Shown: positions 11,851 to 22,916 of the stretch, piece by piece | Numbering within the stretch: position 1 is the first letter of the stretch | Layout: every line of letters begins with the position of its first letter | Source of the DNA: Hsuehochloa calcarea | Lineage: Eukaryota > Streptophyta > Magnoliopsida > Poales > Poaceae | DNA length: 64,000 nucleotides | Direction: 5' to 3' | NCBI GenBank assembly: GCA_036346395.1 | Contig: CM070604.1 | Coordinates: 3,137,501-3,201,500 of the forward strand | Position numbers and translations under genes: made by a program | Notes under the pieces: model-generated | Databases searched by the model: none | Told to the model about the DNA's origin: nothing | Seen by the model: the letters and a program-made list of their open reading frames with translations, nothing else

Positions 11851-12175
11851 TGTTTGAATAATTCTTGTGCATGATGGTTAGTCTATTTTTTAGTCTGCAC
11901 GATTACATTTTCTGTTGATCTGTTTTGCATGCATATGTGGTCATGGCGTCTTTGTAGGATCATGGACTTAGTGTCCCACGTTTCCAGCTTGAAATCAGTT
12001 TCTGTTTATATAAATGAAAAGGCCCCCAGAAAAGCACTAGTTCAGCAGTGCACAAAAACCACCTGCGAGTGAACTCTTCTTGGTTGTATTATTCTTTCCA
12101 GTGTGTTGTTTTCTGTATACAGGCTGCAGGTCGCCGGCGTCCAGGAAGGGACGTCTCTCCGGCGTATTTCTGACA
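11851..12175 (+). repeat. 3' LTR of the copia element
   Basis: This 325-bp copy of 3027-3341 starts TGTTTGAATAATTC and ends TTTCTGACA. It is followed by CCCCT, which nearly matches the CCCCC before the 5' LTR. Confidence 0.87.
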
Positions 12176-12290
12176 CCCCTGCTTGCCGCCTCCTTCGCCA
12201 GCAGCGCCAGAAAAAATGCGCATAGCGCCATGGCACAGCCCCGCCGCCGCAGGCTCCCTGCTTGCCGCCTCCTCCGGCGCTGCTCGCCGT
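12176..12290 (+). repeat. Right part of the tandem duplication plus its second copy
   Basis: Bases 12176-12209 complete the unit begun at 2979, and 12210-12290 hold the second copy. Both share CCCTGCTTGCCGCCTCCT and an AAATGCRCATAGCGCYATGGC start. The second copy opens a short Arg/Pro-rich frame from the ATG at 12230 that I do not recognise. It lies upstream of the choline-kinase-like exons and could be a former first exon, but that is inference. Confidence 0.5.
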
Positions 12291-12485
12291 GCCCGACCGC
12301 CGGTCCCCTGCACCGTCGGCGCCCCTCGGCTTGGCCCGGCTGGCCGCTTGCGCGCCACCATCCAGGTGCCTGGCCTGAGCTCCCTCTTCCCCCCTCCTTT
12401 CCCTTACTGAGATTTCGGTTTTTTAGTACCTTGGGTTCGCAATTAATTTTCTGATGTGGTTTTGATTCAGCTGATGCATGTGCAG

Positions 12486-12903
12486 CAACGGGATTGTGCA
12501 CAGAGCCTGATTCCTTTTTTAGCGAGGTTCCCCACCGCGCTGATTGCCAAGAAGCTCCGCGAGTTTCACGATCTTCACGTGCCTGGACCCAATGACATCT
12601 CCTTGTGGCAGAGGCTGAGGTAGGCTTGCTGTTTCTTTCTTGGGTTATAGAAACAAACTTGCGCAATTGACGATCAAAAGATAATTGCGTTATGTCGTAT
12701 TAATCAGGCGGTGGCTTCAGGAAGCTCATAGCAGGTGCTCGCCAGAGGAGGCTAGGGAATTCCGGTTGGAGAAGATGGGTGGTGAGGTTGCAATGCTGGA
12801 GAATGCATTATCAAGGGTTGATCAGAGAGTACGATTTAGCCATAATGATATGCAGTATGTGAATATTATGATATATGAGGAGACCAAACAGGTGACCTTA
12901 ATT
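12486..12903 (+). pseudogene. Choline/ethanolamine kinase-like gene fragment (two exons)
   Basis: Exon one (12486-12619, donor GTAGGC) reads LARFP, then ALIAKKLREFHDLHVPGPN and a WQRLR end. This matches plant choline kinases, which phosphorylate choline in phosphatidylcholine synthesis, but the stretch normally between RFP and the ALIAKKL-like segment is missing. Exon two (12708-12903, donor GTAAGT) reads RRWLQEAHSRCSPEEAREFR and ends in the phosphotransferase (Brenner-type) motif FSHNDMQYVNIMI. The splice phase between the exons fits. The family's next segment, with the magnesium-binding aspartate of IDYEYA, is absent, and no N-terminal ATP-loop region is seen. It is a truncated copy, probably carried by the Helitron ending at 14209. 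Confidence 0.8.
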
Positions 12904-13078
12904 GTAAGTAGTTCTTACTACTTTGTTTGTATGGATACACATAAATAGACAAACAATCCTGGTTTTTGATTTAAACATCAACTGGCACCTGGTTTATTTG
13001 CTGAATTGACCATTTATTTGCAGAGCTTTACAGATCCGTGGAACATGATATGGTATTTGCTGAGCTTTGCAGATTTGT

Positions 13079-13512
13079 GGAACATGATATGGTATGAAGA
13101 GCTTGGCCGCCAAAATTTAGCATCGTGCTAATTGATTAGTGAGGTATGCTATGTTCGATCTTTTACTATCTGCTTGCACACGTTGGTTATATATTTACCC
13201 TACACGCATTTCCTGTTCAGGTAAATTAATTTATTATTTTTTCGCATGTTGATATGTGAAACATGATATGGTTTGATCTCTTACTGTCTGCTTGCACACA
13301 TTGATTTTGGTATTTACCCCTCACACATTTTCTGTTCAGCTAAATTAATTTATTTTTGTTTCACATGTTGATCTATGGAACATGGTATGGTATGGGGAGC
13401 TTGGCCACCAAACTTAAGCATCGTACTAATTGATTAATGAGGTATGATATGTTTGATCTCATACTACTTGCTTGCACACATTGATTTTGACATTTACCCC
13501 TCATGCATTTCT
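13079..13512 (+). repeat. Three tandem diverged copies of a 120-180 bp unit
   Basis: Each copy begins GGAACATGRTATGGTATG or GAAACATGATATGGT and continues with CTGCTTGCACACRTTG, TATTTACCC and a TTCAG.TAAATTAATTTATT segment. Copies start near 13079, 13258 (internal deletion) and 13377. The first and third also share GAGCTTGGCCRCCAAA. A shorter GAGCTTTGCAGATTTGTGG doublet precedes them at about 13020-13095. No coding function is evident. Confidence 0.65.
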
Positions 13513-14177
13513 AGATTAATTTTGTCCCCACATGAGATTGCTCGACAATATTGTGGCCAACATGGATGGTCTAATGACTATCAGGTCTTTTGGTGATAAT
13601 GGAACCGAAGCGTTCAGCTTAAATGTCCGAGTATGGTTTCTTTACTATTCTTTAGCATTAAATTAATCATGAATCCAATTCATTGTGTAACATAAAAGGG
13701 ATCTGCAGCCATTTGGCCAAGCAAAATTAGGGCCTAATGGAAACATACCGAGCGATATCGCATGAATTATATAAACTTCAGGTCAGCCTTAGATAGTATA
13801 ATCTTCTGTGTTGATATCTGACAGTGTACCTTAAGGTAATATTTTTAGATAGTAATTTTTTTCATACCATTTTGTGCAGGTAGAAGAAGACACAGTCATG
13901 CACAAGTTATATGGCTTGATGTCTACAAAAGAGCTTCCTCGAAAGGTAGGTTGCTCACTTACATGCATATGTTTTGGAGTGGTATCTCCCCAGCTCCTGG
14001 ATGACTCCATTTAGGAGCTTTGTAAAATGAAAGCATGTGTAGGGAGTACTACTCAGATGCTTATGTACGAGCCCTATTCAATACACACAAACATTAATTT
14101 CCTTTGACTGAAACTGTATACAGACGTCTCAATACATATACGAAAAATGCAAAAAAAAATAATAAATAAATAAACAG

Positions 14178-14209
14178 ACGGGCGCAGCATCGTGCGCCTG
14201 CCCATCTAG
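14178..14209 (+). mobile_element. Helitron-like 3' terminus
   Basis: The sequence has a short GC-rich hairpin (GGCGCA at 14181-14186 pairing with TGCGCC at 14193-14198), a few bases of spacer, then CTAG followed by T. That is the canonical Helitron 3' end, with insertion between A and T. The 5' TC terminus could not be placed with confidence. The upstream kinase fragments and the copia element may lie inside this Helitron, but this is inference. Confidence 0.6.
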
Positions 14210-14257
14210 TAGAATTCAAGATGCAGAAAATGGCTGCCTTGCTGTTGTACTGGCCCC

Positions 14258-14498
14258 GTTCTTTTTTTTACTTAATGTCTTAGAATTTATGCAGTTAATT
14301 TTTCTAAAATTTGACCACTAATTAATTTAAAACTATTTAGATTGACTATATAAGATTTATATCATTAATTTGTTATTAAAAATACTTTCATAGTATTATA
14401 ATTTTATTAATATATTTTAATGTAAAATTATAAAATGTAGCGCTCAATGTTGCATCCCGAAGACCTTAGAAAGTAAAAACGTTAAGTAAAAAAAGAAC
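14258..14498. mobile_element. MITE with terminal inverted repeats
   Basis: The left end GTTCTTTTTTTTACTTAA is mirrored by TTAAGTAAAAAAAGAAC at the right end. The inner part is extremely AT-rich and about 240 bp in total. It has no coding capacity and is a typical grass non-autonomous DNA element. The superfamily is not assigned. Confidence 0.6.
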
Positions 14499-15600
14499 AA
14501 AGAGAGGATTTAGACGCACATGACCCTATGTCACTCAAATCAGGAAAGATGATTCTCGGCATGATGGCCCATGCATTCTTCAGTTTCCGCTGGCCTCTTA
14601 TTACCGTCCCAAAACACGTGTTTTGCTCTGTCAAGATTTATCTGGCTAATCAGTGGTTGTCTGACCACGACCCACAGAACCAAGATTAGATCAGACGCAA
14701 ACTCTTCACAAAAAAAGGGGGCCCACCACAAGCCCAAAATATCATCTCAAGGATATATGCGCAAGGAATGCAAAACTCAGAGGGGCAAACCTGGCATTTC
14801 GCCACCATATATCCATTATCAAAGCACGGCGGGTAATTTTCCGCAAGGAAAAGCCTTTTACCATGAGCAGATGGGTTTTTTTTCTTCTTTGCTTATTTCA
14901 CACTGTTTCGCGTGACAATTACAAAACTAATCCTCTCCTCAGCCGGCCATTTTTGCAAGATCGCTTCGGATAAAGATACATTTACTACTGTGTTACAAAA
15001 CAGTGGTCAAATGTGTAAAAAAAAAAACTTCAAGAAAAGACGCTTGATACCCGCGTTGCAACAGCATAGGAGAGGAGGGGTGCGGTGGTGCCGTGTCGTT
15101 TCGTGCCGTGCCGCGCTGCAGTGCCACTGGTCCCAGAAAATGCAGCTAAACCCGCGTGAATTTGATATTCCGGGACAAGGACTTGCCGCAAAAACGGATG
15201 GCTCCTCATTTCCGCCACGAGTTAAAGGTGCGTGCATGGCTCCCACACGCAGTGCCCGTGTCACCAACTTGGCTACGCGTCCCCGCCGTGTCCGCGCAAT
15301 TGCGCTGGCTAGCTTGACATCGGAGAGCGACTTATGCCATCTATGGTGCAACACAAAAAATAGTATGAATTATTTTCTGACCAGAAATCAACAATGGGAA
15401 GAAAAACAGTAAAATTAGACACGTTAGCCGACTGTGCCTTCTCGTGCACGAGTACTATTCTAAAGTATTACATTTCGTCCACATTGTTTGAAGTAATTAG
15501 CACAACAGCTTTAGGTCATCTTAAATGAGAAAAAGTATGGTCTGTTACGAGTGAAACAAATGCAAAAAATATGTCACAATTGTTTACATTGATATACTTA
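14499..15600. other. Intergenic sequence, nothing recognised
   Basis: There are no convincing gene, RNA or transposon ends. Short open frames at 14571-15412 overlap on both strands and lack recognisable domains. Confidence 0.4.
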
Positions 15601-15609
15601 TTCTAATAG

Positions 15610-15950
15610 TTGAAGAGGTCGTCGAGCGCTTAGGAGGACCACGTCGGCTTCTTTGCGAAAAGCCCTTTGTACTTTCTGAAATCATGTCTAGGTCCTCGTG
15701 TCAGGTTTTTTTTTTTGAAAAGCCACCGGTGTTTCCAAAATCGCGTCGAGGTCTTCACTTAAGTTTTTTTTGGTAAAGCCCATATTGTTACTGAAATCAT
15801 GTCTATTTTTTTTTTGCGAAAAGCCCCTTGTGTACCGAAATAACCTCGAGGCTCCACTATGTTTTTGCAAAGAGTCCCCTATATTTTTTTGAATCGCGTT
15901 GAGGTCTCTCAATCCACTACGGGCGGAGCGTAGCGCGCTTATCATCCTAG
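15610..15950 (+). mobile_element. Helitron-like 3' region with internal subrepeats
   Basis: A theme of TTTGCGAAAAGCCC, then GAAATCGCGTCGAGGTC (with variants) recurs about five times between 15640 and 15910. The stretch ends in GGGCGGAGCGTAGCGCGC, a hairpin-like GC-rich block, then TTATCATCCTAG followed by T. CTAG|T after a hairpin is the Helitron 3' signature. The left end is undefined. Confidence 0.55.
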
Positions 15951-16052
15951 TATTTTCTAAAATGAAGAGGAAAGGAGGTATTAAATAGTATAGATGCAAC
16001 AGGGAGAAATGTCGTAAATTAGATTAGTGATACTGAATTCTAACTTACAAAG

Positions 16053-16661
16053 TACTCCATCGTTTCTTTTTATCAAGCGTATTTTGGTCACACGGATATT
16101 TAAAAAGTTGTAAAACCAAAAGAATGTTAGAGGGAAATGACCATGATATCCCTAAAGTTAATGTCTTGGGAATAAGAGAGAGAATAGTTTGGGTGAATGC
16201 TTACTCATCTTCTCTACTACTTAAAAGAAGGTATTGGTGGCGATCTGTCTTCCCTCATGCGATGTGGGCCGTTAGATCTATCTTTCTTCGTGAGATGTGA
16301 GCCGTTGGATCTCGTTTTTTCTCGGTTCCTCCCGTGCGTACGGTTGGCCACCCATAGCCTCCTCTCCACCCCCACACCCCAACTGCCCAAGCTGGTTCGC
16401 AAGAAGCCCAAAGATTCCATCGATCTTTCCAAGAACGGGTTACTGATGGATCACTTGCATTGTACGCTGAGCACGATAGCGATTAATGATATATATATTT
16501 TTTAATCCGTAGCAAAGCACAGGCATTGAACTAGTAAATGTAGAAGAGAGAGGTAATATAAACGAGGGCAAAAAAAAATCATTAAAGATACATCCACACC
16601 TCATAATTTGAAACAAAATTGAAAAAATATATACATCTTTTATTTTGAAACCGATGGAGTA
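16053..16661. mobile_element. Stowaway-like MITE split by a Helitron
   Basis: The outer ends TACTCCATCGTTTCTTTTT (left) and the complement of AAACCGATGGAGTA (right) form terminal inverted repeats of the CTCCNTCSGTTTC type, with TA at both edges. Removing the Helitron at 16208-16534 leaves about 282 bp, which fits a Stowaway MITE. Confidence 0.7.
16208..16534 (+). mobile_element. Small non-autonomous Helitron
   Basis: It starts TCTTCTCTACTACTTAAAAG after an A. It ends CCGTAGCAAAGCACAGGCAT, then TGAACTAG before a T, so the insertion is A|T. The interior repeats RTGRGCCGTTRGATC twice. A second family member lies in reverse orientation at 60306-60634, which confirms the element boundaries. It is 327 bp long and has no RepHel coding. 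Confidence 0.8.
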
Positions 16662-17025
16662 ATAGTTTTCGCTGCTTGACGCGGCAGTTGTTAATTTCAA
16701 ACGCTACCTTGCATAACCAATACATAAAAAAGGAAGTAGAATACAAAAGCAGGCAACTCACCAAGCATTACAAACAGGCTCGATCATTTGGTTCATCTCA
16801 ACAAAGCCGACGACTCAAAAATGAATACGTGCGGTGTCCACGTTTCGTCGGAAGCCGAAAAAGCTGTGTACAGTCGAACAAATAAAACTTCAGACTATTT
16901 TAACCCAAAAAAAAAACAACAATCAAACTTGTTTCGAAAACCCGTTAATCCCTCGGTCGTCTACTCCTCCCGTGTGGCTGCGCCGCGCCCATACCCACAC
17001 ACAAGCATAGGCACAGCACGACGCC
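16662..17025. promoter_or_regulatory. Upstream region of the ILR1-like gene
   Basis: This is the sequence between the MITE and the hydrolase start codon. I see no clear TATA box. A C/A-rich leader (about 16960-17025) precedes the ATG, as is common for grass 5' untranslated regions. Promoter function is assumed from position only. Confidence 0.35.
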
Positions 17026-20000
17026 ATGGAGCGCAGCCATGCACTCTCCGTGCTCCTCTCGCTGCTGCTGCTCGTGCTCACCGACTCGTCGACGGCGTTC
17101 ATGGAGGAGGACATAATTCTCGGAACGGTGGAGAAGGCGAAGGTGGCGGCGGCGAGGCTGGTGGGCAAGGGCGCGAACACGAGCACGAGGAGAGGGAGCA
17201 GCGGCAGCGGCGGAGGCGGAGGCGGAGGCGGATGTGGGAGGTATTATTATAGCGTGGGGTGGAAGGAGGAGATCGCGGGGATGGCGGGGCGGCCGGAGAT
17301 GGCGGCGTGGCTGCGCGGGGTGCGGCGCCGGATCCACGAGCGCCCCGAGCTGGCGTACGAGGAGGTGGAGACGAGCCGGCTGGTCCGCGAGGAGCTCGAG
17401 GCCATGGGCGTCGGGTTCCGCCACCCGCTCGCGCGCACCGGCGTCGTCGCCACCATCGGCACCGGCCGCCCGCCGGTCGTCGCGCTCCGGGCCGACATGG
17501 ACGCGCTGCCCATTCAGGTACGTATGTATGTATGTATGTACGTGAACACGTATTCGCATCTCACGTGCGCCTTGCCGCCTCCGCCCATAGGACTTATCGA
17601 CTCATGCATCATGATTAGTTGTTTAGTATATATCTCCTTTTTCTAGTCCTTGTTTTTAAGTTTCGTTGTGAATTTTTGCGGTGCAAACTGCAACCAGTGC
17701 TGAGCCCACCCTCTGTTCTCGCCGGCTGTTCTTTAGCCGAATTCGTATTTTGACGATTTTTGACGATACTTTATATGAGATTACCGTTACCTCAGCTGTC
17801 CAGGTCTAACTACGCCCCTGACTGCAACCATCAATTCGTTTTCTTTTCAAGTTGTTTCTCTGAATCATTCAGAGAGGGGAGCTATTCTCTGGCCACTAAT
17901 GCCCACTACTATGCTAAACTGCTAACGCATGACCCCCCCCCCCCCCCAAAAAAAATTTGACTTTGCTCCTTATTTACCTTGTACTTTTTTTAGAGCATTT
18001 ACCTTGTAGTTTAGGAAAGCTTGTGGGGTTAATCCAGGGTGTATTTCAGTATTGGCATGTGCTTGATTTTGTGTCGATTTTTTTGGGTTGTTGTGGGTTA
18101 TCCGGAGGAACACTGCTACGCACACGGATGTTTCCTTTCTCGTGAAAAATGGGTAGCTCCTTACTGGCGAGCGCGTGACGTGTGGGGCCTGCTTGTACTG
18201 GTCCTTACCAAAAAAAAAGATTCTGAAACGTTGCAGTGCTTACTGACCATTTTGGAAGGTCGATCCCAGAAACAATTTCAAACCTACAACTTTTTTATGA
18301 GATGAAAGTTTGCTAGGCACATTTTTTCTCAACCTGAAAGTTACAAATACAACTCTGATTAAGCAGCAAAATCTTGTCTCTAGTGTTTGTGCATGAAACT
18401 CGAGTTAGCATGAGACGGAGGGATTAACACTTGCACAGCATGTACAATGCAAGTGCTTAGAGAGGTGTTTAATAAAGAAAAAAGAAAAAAAATCCCATAT
18501 AGTACAAATAAGGTATTTATTTAGTAGCATCGATACTTGATTAGGCATCGATGTTTAAGATATGCTTATGTATGCGACTATATATAATTAATAGATAATA
18601 TAATCATCTAAAAACCTACAAAACATATGCTTACATTAGAGGAAGCAATTTTTAAATAAATACTTAATGACGTAATTATATTCTTTTTTAAAAAATACTC
18701 GTATATAACCATCTTGCATTGTATTGTGCGGAGTCTGTCCCTACATGTAGTATTGAACTCCACGGAGAAGCTACCAAAAGGCACGCACAGAAAAGAGAGA
18801 GGCAAGAACAAAACAAAAAGGAGAGGACGCAGTTAATCCGCGGGAACAGGGTGCGGCGTCGCTCGTCTGGTTCTTCTACCTCGAGAAGAATCAATTCCAC
18901 AGTATTAAGATTTTGCAATTCCTCGCGACCCTGAGCTCTTCCTGACGCCCTGCTGTCATCACCGAATCTCGAGAGATCACCGCATCACGCATGTTTCCTT
19001 TAAAAAAACAAAAAACTGCATCACGCATGCAGCCGATCTGATCGACCACAGATTTGGGAACCCAAAAGATCTAAGCTTTCGCATGCATGTTCGTAAAAAA
19101 AAAGGCTACAAATTTTCGTTTGATGCCCAAAATGGCATCTGTCGTTGGTAAGATCAGGATTCAAGACATGCAGGTTGCGATTGCTCTGCGAAAAGCTGGT
19201 CCTCCTGAGTGCCCAGAACGGGCAGTTTTTACGACGACTAAAGCAAAAGAAGCCTTTTTTTTTTCACGTCTGCATTGCGTCTTGTCTGTTCATGCCTGTT
19301 CGGCACCTCATCTTACTTTCCTCATGGACAACAATTATTCACTCTGCAAACGCTCGCGGAGAAAGCGAGCAGCTGCGCTTCCGACTTGGCCCTGCAACAG
19401 TTTGACACATTTTTTCTGCTCTTTCTGCTGCTTGCCGTGGCGCCATTTAGGAAGCTGTCGAGTGGGAGCACAAGAGCAAGAACCCTGGCAAGATGCACGC
19501 CTGTGGGCATGACGCGCATGTGGCGATGCTCCTCGGCGCGGCCAAGATACTCAAGGCTCGTGAGCACCATCTCAAGGTACAGCAACACGAACGCCACTTC
19601 TCTGAATCTTTTGTTTTACTGTCTCTGAATTTTCAGTGAGGCTCTCATACAATAATAGCTGTGGTTTTCGTCTGGTTGTTTGTACGTTACACTTGCCGTG
19701 GAAGCGATTCTATGCCATCTGCTAGCTGCCATGCTGTTGGTGCGATCTGAATTTAGGCTCCTAGATTTGCTTTGGGAAAAGTTGCTGAGCTAAATTATAT
19801 CATAAGACGCGCATAAAGTGTTAAAGTGCAGATATGATGTGTTTTATATGGGGGTGATGGAAGCTGCCGTACGTGTCATCATGTTAATGTCGGTGTCAGG
19901 AGTCATCTGGGACAGCTTTAGGAAACCATCTGTTGCTTTATTCAACGAGCTCTTTCTTCATTTGTCTTCAGTACTACTGATTACTGAGTAGCTAGCAGCT

Positions 20001-22025
20001 AGGATCGATGCAGTTATTCATGTAGGCTTGTAGTCATTCTACGATTTCTAACTGGCATCTATCTCATTGCATCAGGGGAAATCGTATTCTTCTTAATTAA
20101 TTCCATTTGTTTCAACGCAATGCGATTTTGGAACACCATTCCTTCAGCTTGGTTCGCTACTCTGGAAGTATCAGATGCTTCCTGCTTAATTCCTGGCATT
20201 ATTTCTTTACTGCAACTTATGGGCACATGCTTGGCACAGAAACTCCCTTTTGGATTACTTTTAGCACTAACATGAACTCATGATAAAAACTAGTTAAATG
20301 TTGAGGTCCCTCTCGGAAAGAAAAAGGTTAGATGTTGTCGTGAAGCACCGATTCTTGCTAGTAACTGACACAAAGGGCAGTAAAAGTGAATTAAAAAGTT
20401 CTTAAAATCCTTAACCCAACTTATCAGTAAAAGCAGGTAAAAAGTGCTTGTCTAGTTCTTAGATTGCTGAAATTTTCCACGGGAATCTTTTTCTTTTCAT
20501 GATAACATCGCTTCGTCGGCATCTGTAACTGAAGCGTATACGTTTCCTCCATAAATTTATACGACAACAGGATAGCCGGGTACATGTTGTCATGTTGATG
20601 TGAAATTGCGTCACCATGTTCGTCGAACCTGCCCCTACAGCAACTACTCTGTTATATGTGGCGACAAAGCCCTGCTACATATAACCATACGATCCAAATG
20701 TTACAGCTTAACCTTCCAAAATGTCTTCGAAAATCTGACGCACAGAATTCGATACATGCAGTGAAGAGGCTAAGGAGGGTAAGACAAAAAGAGTTGAATT
20801 TCAGTTCAAAGAACAATATTCTTCAAAAAAAGTTCAGAGAACAGTTTTGACCAGCCTTACTAGAATTCATTAGCATGTTCATTGCACCAATCTCTTTGTC
20901 AATACTTACTGGAGATTGATCTTATTACCATCCCTACAATGATAGGGGACTGGGTTTGAAGCTATTACAGTTAGTGCTACTCTTGTTATGAGAAGCTCAG
21001 AAATTAACTGCACCTCAGCGGCATCTTCGTAATCGTACGTGCAGGGTACAGTGAAGCTTCTGTTCCAGCCAGCCGAGGAGTCCGGCGCTGGCGCCAAGCG
21101 GATGATCGAAGACGGCGCGCTGGAGAACGTGGAGGCCATCTTCGCCGTCCACGTGTCGCACCAGCACCCGACGTCTGTGATTGGATCAAGGACTGGCCCT
21201 CTCCTCGCCGGGTGCGGCTTCTTCAAGGCCGTCATACACGGCGGGAAGCAAGAACACGGCGCGAAACCGCACCGCTCTGCCGATCCCGTCTTGGCCGCCT
21301 CGTCCACCGTCATCAACCTGCAGAGCATCGTGTCTCGCGAGGCAGATCCTCTGGATTCGCAGGCACGTACCATCTCATCAACCTCGGATCTGTACAAATC
21401 TTGCAAAAGATGGAAGAAAAGTTCAGTCTTTGATGTACGGGGACGTTATGCGTTGTTCAGTAAAAGTGCGGATATTTTCACGCGCGTACAGGTGGTGTCA
21501 GTCGCCGTCGTCAACGGGAGCGACCACCTCGGGGCGCCGGCGGAGTCGTTCGTGCTCGGCGGCACGTTCCGGGCCTTCTCCAACGCGAGCTTCTACCACC
21601 TCCGGCGGCGGATCCAGGAGGTGATCACGATGCAGTCGCTGGTGTACGGGTGCGAGGCGTCCGTGGACTTCTTCGAGAACCAGAGCTTCTACCCGCCGAC
21701 GGTGAACGACGCGCGCATGTACGAGCACGTGAAGGCGGTGGCCGGCGAGCTCCTGGGAGCCGGGAGCTACCGCGACGTGCCGCCGATGATGGGCGCCGAG
21801 GACTTCTCCTTCTACTCGCAGGTGATCCCGGCCGGGTTCTACTACATTGGCGTGCGCAACGAGACTCTGGGGTCCGTGCACACGGGCCACTCGCCGTACT
21901 TCATGATCGACGAGGACGTGCTCCCCACCGGCGCCGCCGTCCACGCCGCCATCGCCGAGAGGTACCTCGTCGAGCACGGCTCCTCGTTGTCGTCCTCCTC
22001 GGACCTGATCGAACAGGAGCTGTGA
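17026..22025 (+). CDS. IAA-amino acid hydrolase ILR1-like (M20D peptidase), four exons
   Basis: Exons are 17026-17517, 19451-19576, 21045-21362 and 21492-22025, all phase 0, giving 489 residues. The enzyme family releases free auxin from amino-acid conjugates and is usually in the ER lumen. An N-terminal hydrophobic signal (residues 1-25) and a Gly-rich insert (about 55-75) precede the catalytic domain. The metal-site elements are present: DMDALPIQ (157-164), HACGHDAH (Cys182, His184), QPAEES (Glu217-218), AVHVSHQHP, and HTGHSPYF near the C-terminus. The C-terminus EQEL could be a weak ER-retention tail. Introns one and two end canonically. Intron three (21363-21491, 129 nt) has a GC donor and AG acceptor and has no in-frame stop. 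In the dimerisation domain the usual GGHAA-like stretch reads KQEHGAKPHR. Start choice rests on the signal peptide. The family is certain, but the exact paralogue is not. Confidence 0.92.
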
Positions 22026-22916
22026 CCGTGATCGAGGCGATCGAGCCTGGTTAGTCAATTAACCGATCGGCGCGCGCGCGTCCCGGTGGAATCTGGTGAT
22101 CTTCGGCCGATCGCTCGGATGGTTTGGCCCGTTTCCTCGCCTAGTCGCGTGCATTGGTGTTTTGAGTGTTTCAACGCGGCCGTTTCGTGCCGACGGTTTG
22201 GTTCCGTGGCCGTTTCGTGCCGACGGTTTGAGCGTGTTTCTGATGCAGTGAGCAAGGAAAGGTGGTGAACGAGCGCGATTGGCGCGCGCGCGTCAAAAAT
22301 GATGTGGGAAATGTAACATGCTGCTGGTCTGACGATGGGCTGTTCATTTTATTTTTATTTTTTTTGCCCCGGCAAGGGGATATCCTGGAAACTGAGTGGC
22401 ACAGCTAACCAGCAGTTCTGAATTCTTTTTTGAAACGATGCAGCTCTAAATTCTAAAGTGATTCTTGCAGAGTATTGCTGCCGTTGACAATAACCTAGGA
22501 CGAAACCACGACTTTCCATAACCTTTTAATCGAGCATCTGTGTGGAGAATTATACTTCTTTTTGGTCAAAATTAAAGCGAGCAAGCTTTGACTACATGCA
22601 CCTCATTCTCCCCCAAATGTTTGGGTCATGTCTGAATTTGTCTAAATTCAGATTTCAGACTTCTCAATCCTGTGGTAAGTTGGAATGCCGTCACAGCCAA
22701 CCCACCCGAGCTGCAGACCGGCATGTCTCACCCCAGAATTCGAGTGATGGGTCGAGACACCTTTCGGCTTCGACAAGGTGGCAAAGTGACACTGCTAGTA
22801 CCTATTTGGGTCAGGTCTAAGTTGGGCTACTAGTTTCATCTTTTGAGCACGAGATTCATTAGCTACTGTAGTTCGTGGTAGAAAGAAGATACAGTACAGC
22901 TTTTTTTTAGAGGTGT
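22026..22916. other. 3' flank of the hydrolase gene
   Basis: It includes a 23-bp direct duplication, GGCCGTTTCGTGCCGACGGTTTG, at about 22179-22230, separated by a few bases. No clear AATAAA signal is obvious before the sequence turns unrelated. The rest (22330-22916) holds nothing I recognise. Confidence 0.4.

Larger units (their letters stand above)
3027..12175 (+). mobile_element. Ty1/copia LTR retrotransposon, interrupted and degenerate
   Basis: The two LTRs (3027-3341 and 11851-12175) are similar. A primer-binding site complementary to initiator Met tRNA, GTGGTATCGAGC, follows the 5' LTR at 3343, and a purine tract precedes the 3' LTR. The flanks CCCCC (3022-3026) and CCCCT (12176-12180) are a probable target duplication with one mismatch. 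Coding order is gag, protease, integrase, reverse transcriptase, RNase H, which is diagnostic of copia. A second element occupies 6130-about 10645, and the end of integrase plus the start of reverse transcriptase are missing at that junction. Several frameshifts show the element is dead. Confidence 0.9.

Noticed and set aside
14178..14209. Rho-independent terminator-like hairpin
   Set aside because: In a plant nuclear genome, the hairpin followed by CTAG|T is better explained as a Helitron end.
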